This document shows, in pieces, positions 54,563 to 55,522 of a stretch of 55,522 nucleotides of DNA. Each line of letters opens with the position of its first letter. Position 1 is the stretch's first letter. The stretch comes from Roridomyces roridus (taxonomy: Eukaryota > Basidiomycota > Agaricomycetes > Agaricales > Mycenaceae), in NCBI GenBank assembly GCA_029378245.1, contig JARKIF010000198.1:1-55522 (forward strand), in the 5' to 3' direction. Below the pieces are notes generated by a model. That model was not told the origin of the DNA, ran no database searches, and worked only from the letters and a program-made list of their open reading frames with translations. A program made the position numbers and the translations under genes.

Positions 54563-55522
54563 GGGAAGGGAGGGGCTGCTCTGTAACTGCCATATATCAC
54601 TTTTTTCTCTCTCTTCTTCTGGTGGCTTGCGAATAAAAATTCGGGATAAGGACGCATTGTACAAGTAGAGTAGACTACTAGCCAAAAGTTTAGGCAATGT
54701 GCCACGACTTTCAAACTACGTAAATTATCAACGGAAAAATCGCTTGAAGATCGAGTAACTTACCTTCCCGGTGGAATGGGCGCCGGGTCTGCATCTTGAG
54801 AGTCGTACGCGTCAAGGGCGCTACTTTGAACGAATCCCGGAGAGTTTTGTATCGTCACGTCCGACAGGTCGACTTCAAAGGGATTCGGTGAGTTGGCGTT
54901 GACCACGAGATCGTGCCAAGCGGCATGTGCTGTGCGGATGATTTCTTCTGCGAATGAAGAGTCTTTGAATTGACCGTTTAGTTCGAATGTGTTTTCGGTT
55001 TTTCCGTCGGGAGTTTGTATAATCTGGGGACACGGATCAGGGCTTACAGGGTGAGTGGATGCCGCACCGGAACCATTCCTTCGTTGCGGTCATTAGCCCA
55101 GGGCATTCTTGTTCGAGGTCGGCAAGAGTGTGAAGGCACACAGTTGCGAGAGGGTCTTGGGTGTTTATCGCCAGGAGGGTGTATCAAGGACGCCTTCGTC
55201 GCGCGGTGCCCAGGAGCCCGAGTATGCGGACGCTGCATACCTGACCGACTTGGGCTACTTTCTCACCGATCTCACACACGTGGAGAGGCGCTCCTTCAGA
55301 CCAAGTCTAGATTGAATCAGAAGAAGTTCTCAGGAATTGGGATCACGGTTTACTTGTGGCAATGACCCGTAGTTCCATATAAATCCTCGGTGTGGGAAGC
55401 AGCTGCGCACGTATGCGAGCCGCCTGGAGCGTCCCTGCACCGCCTGTCGTATTGGTTGAATGGTTCTTGGTAGGCTACCCATTTGAGCGTTGCTCCAGCG
55501 CGGCGCCTCGACGACCATGTTC
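54563..55522. repeat. Direct segmental duplication, right unit (cut by window end)
   Basis: This is the partner of 51415-52375. If the duplication continues beyond the window, the repeated unit may be about 3.15 kb and include a second metallopeptidase-like gene to the right. Confidence 0.95.
54690..55522 (-). pseudogene. Second pyrophosphatase-derived copy, frameshifted
   Basis: This is the right copy of the gene at 51535-52575; its 5' exon is outside the window. The VVEAPRWSNAQMG start of the core is present, but two small deletions replace the following residues (SLPRTIQ for IASQEPFT) before frame is restored. RSCFPHRGFIWNYGSLPQ and the shortened loop with EGAPLHVCEIGE are kept. Near 55205 an extra G and, 20 bases later, a missing C lead straight to a TGA, so the C-terminal half is not translated in frame. 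A better splice donor (GTAAGT at about 54765) survives at the 3' end than in the left copy. It is a probable pseudogene. Confidence 0.75.

Noticed and set aside
1..55522. tRNA genes, rRNA, CRISPR arrays, bacterial operons
   Set aside because: No GGTTCGANTCC-type B box with a matching cloverleaf, no rRNA sequence and no regular spacer array was seen; the gene structure is eukaryotic.

Overview
The window looks like nuclear DNA of a filamentous basidiomycete, most likely an Agaricomycete. Nearly every gene is broken by introns of about 45-60 bp with GT..AG ends, genes are packed on both strands, and the conserved proteins (fungal PDR transporter, DOP1, SNU114, calnexin, prefoldin 1, ATP synthase subunit e, an Opy2-type protein) are fungal or general eukaryotic. 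No bacterial, viral, rRNA, tRNA or CRISPR feature was seen.

Layout. 1-2,500: two tandem copies of an unrecognised minus-strand gene. 2,633-6,553: a 5'-truncated, recently inserted LINE (reverse transcriptase plus RNase H, poly-A tail, perfect 17-bp target-site duplication), lying between a divergent gene pair. 6,659-12,698: a 66-residue gene, an unknown gene, an F-box pseudogene, a TPR protein gene and an unknown low-complexity protein gene. 12,699-14,680: gene-poor, with a perfect 44-bp palindrome. 14,681-31,971: a conserved block with a PDR-type ABC transporter, an EF-hand secretory protein, DOP1, an Ies4-like INO80 subunit, a GFA-fold enzyme and ATP synthase subunit e.

32,638-44,715: an accessory region with four copies (A-D) of a small lineage-specific gene family, an F-box-like gene whose 3' neighbourhood is an inverted duplicate of 7,925-8,400, a possible MITE, several poorly recognised genes and an Opy2-like cysteine-rich surface protein. 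45,053-51,332: a conserved block with prefoldin 1 and SNU114 (divergent, 88 bp apart) and calnexin, whose promoter carries UPR-like elements. 51,415-55,522: a direct duplication holding inorganic-pyrophosphatase-derived genes that have lost the catalytic Asp cluster, around a putative zinc-metallopeptidase-like gene.

The conserved genes are housekeeping functions: splicing, ER folding, Golgi/endosome traffic, respiration and chromatin. They do not form a metabolic cluster. The novelty lies in the accessory stretches: the four-copy family, the dead pyrophosphatase paralogs, and the layered direct and inverted duplications. Exon boundaries were read by eye from splice signals and family conservation, so ends of unknown genes are approximate.
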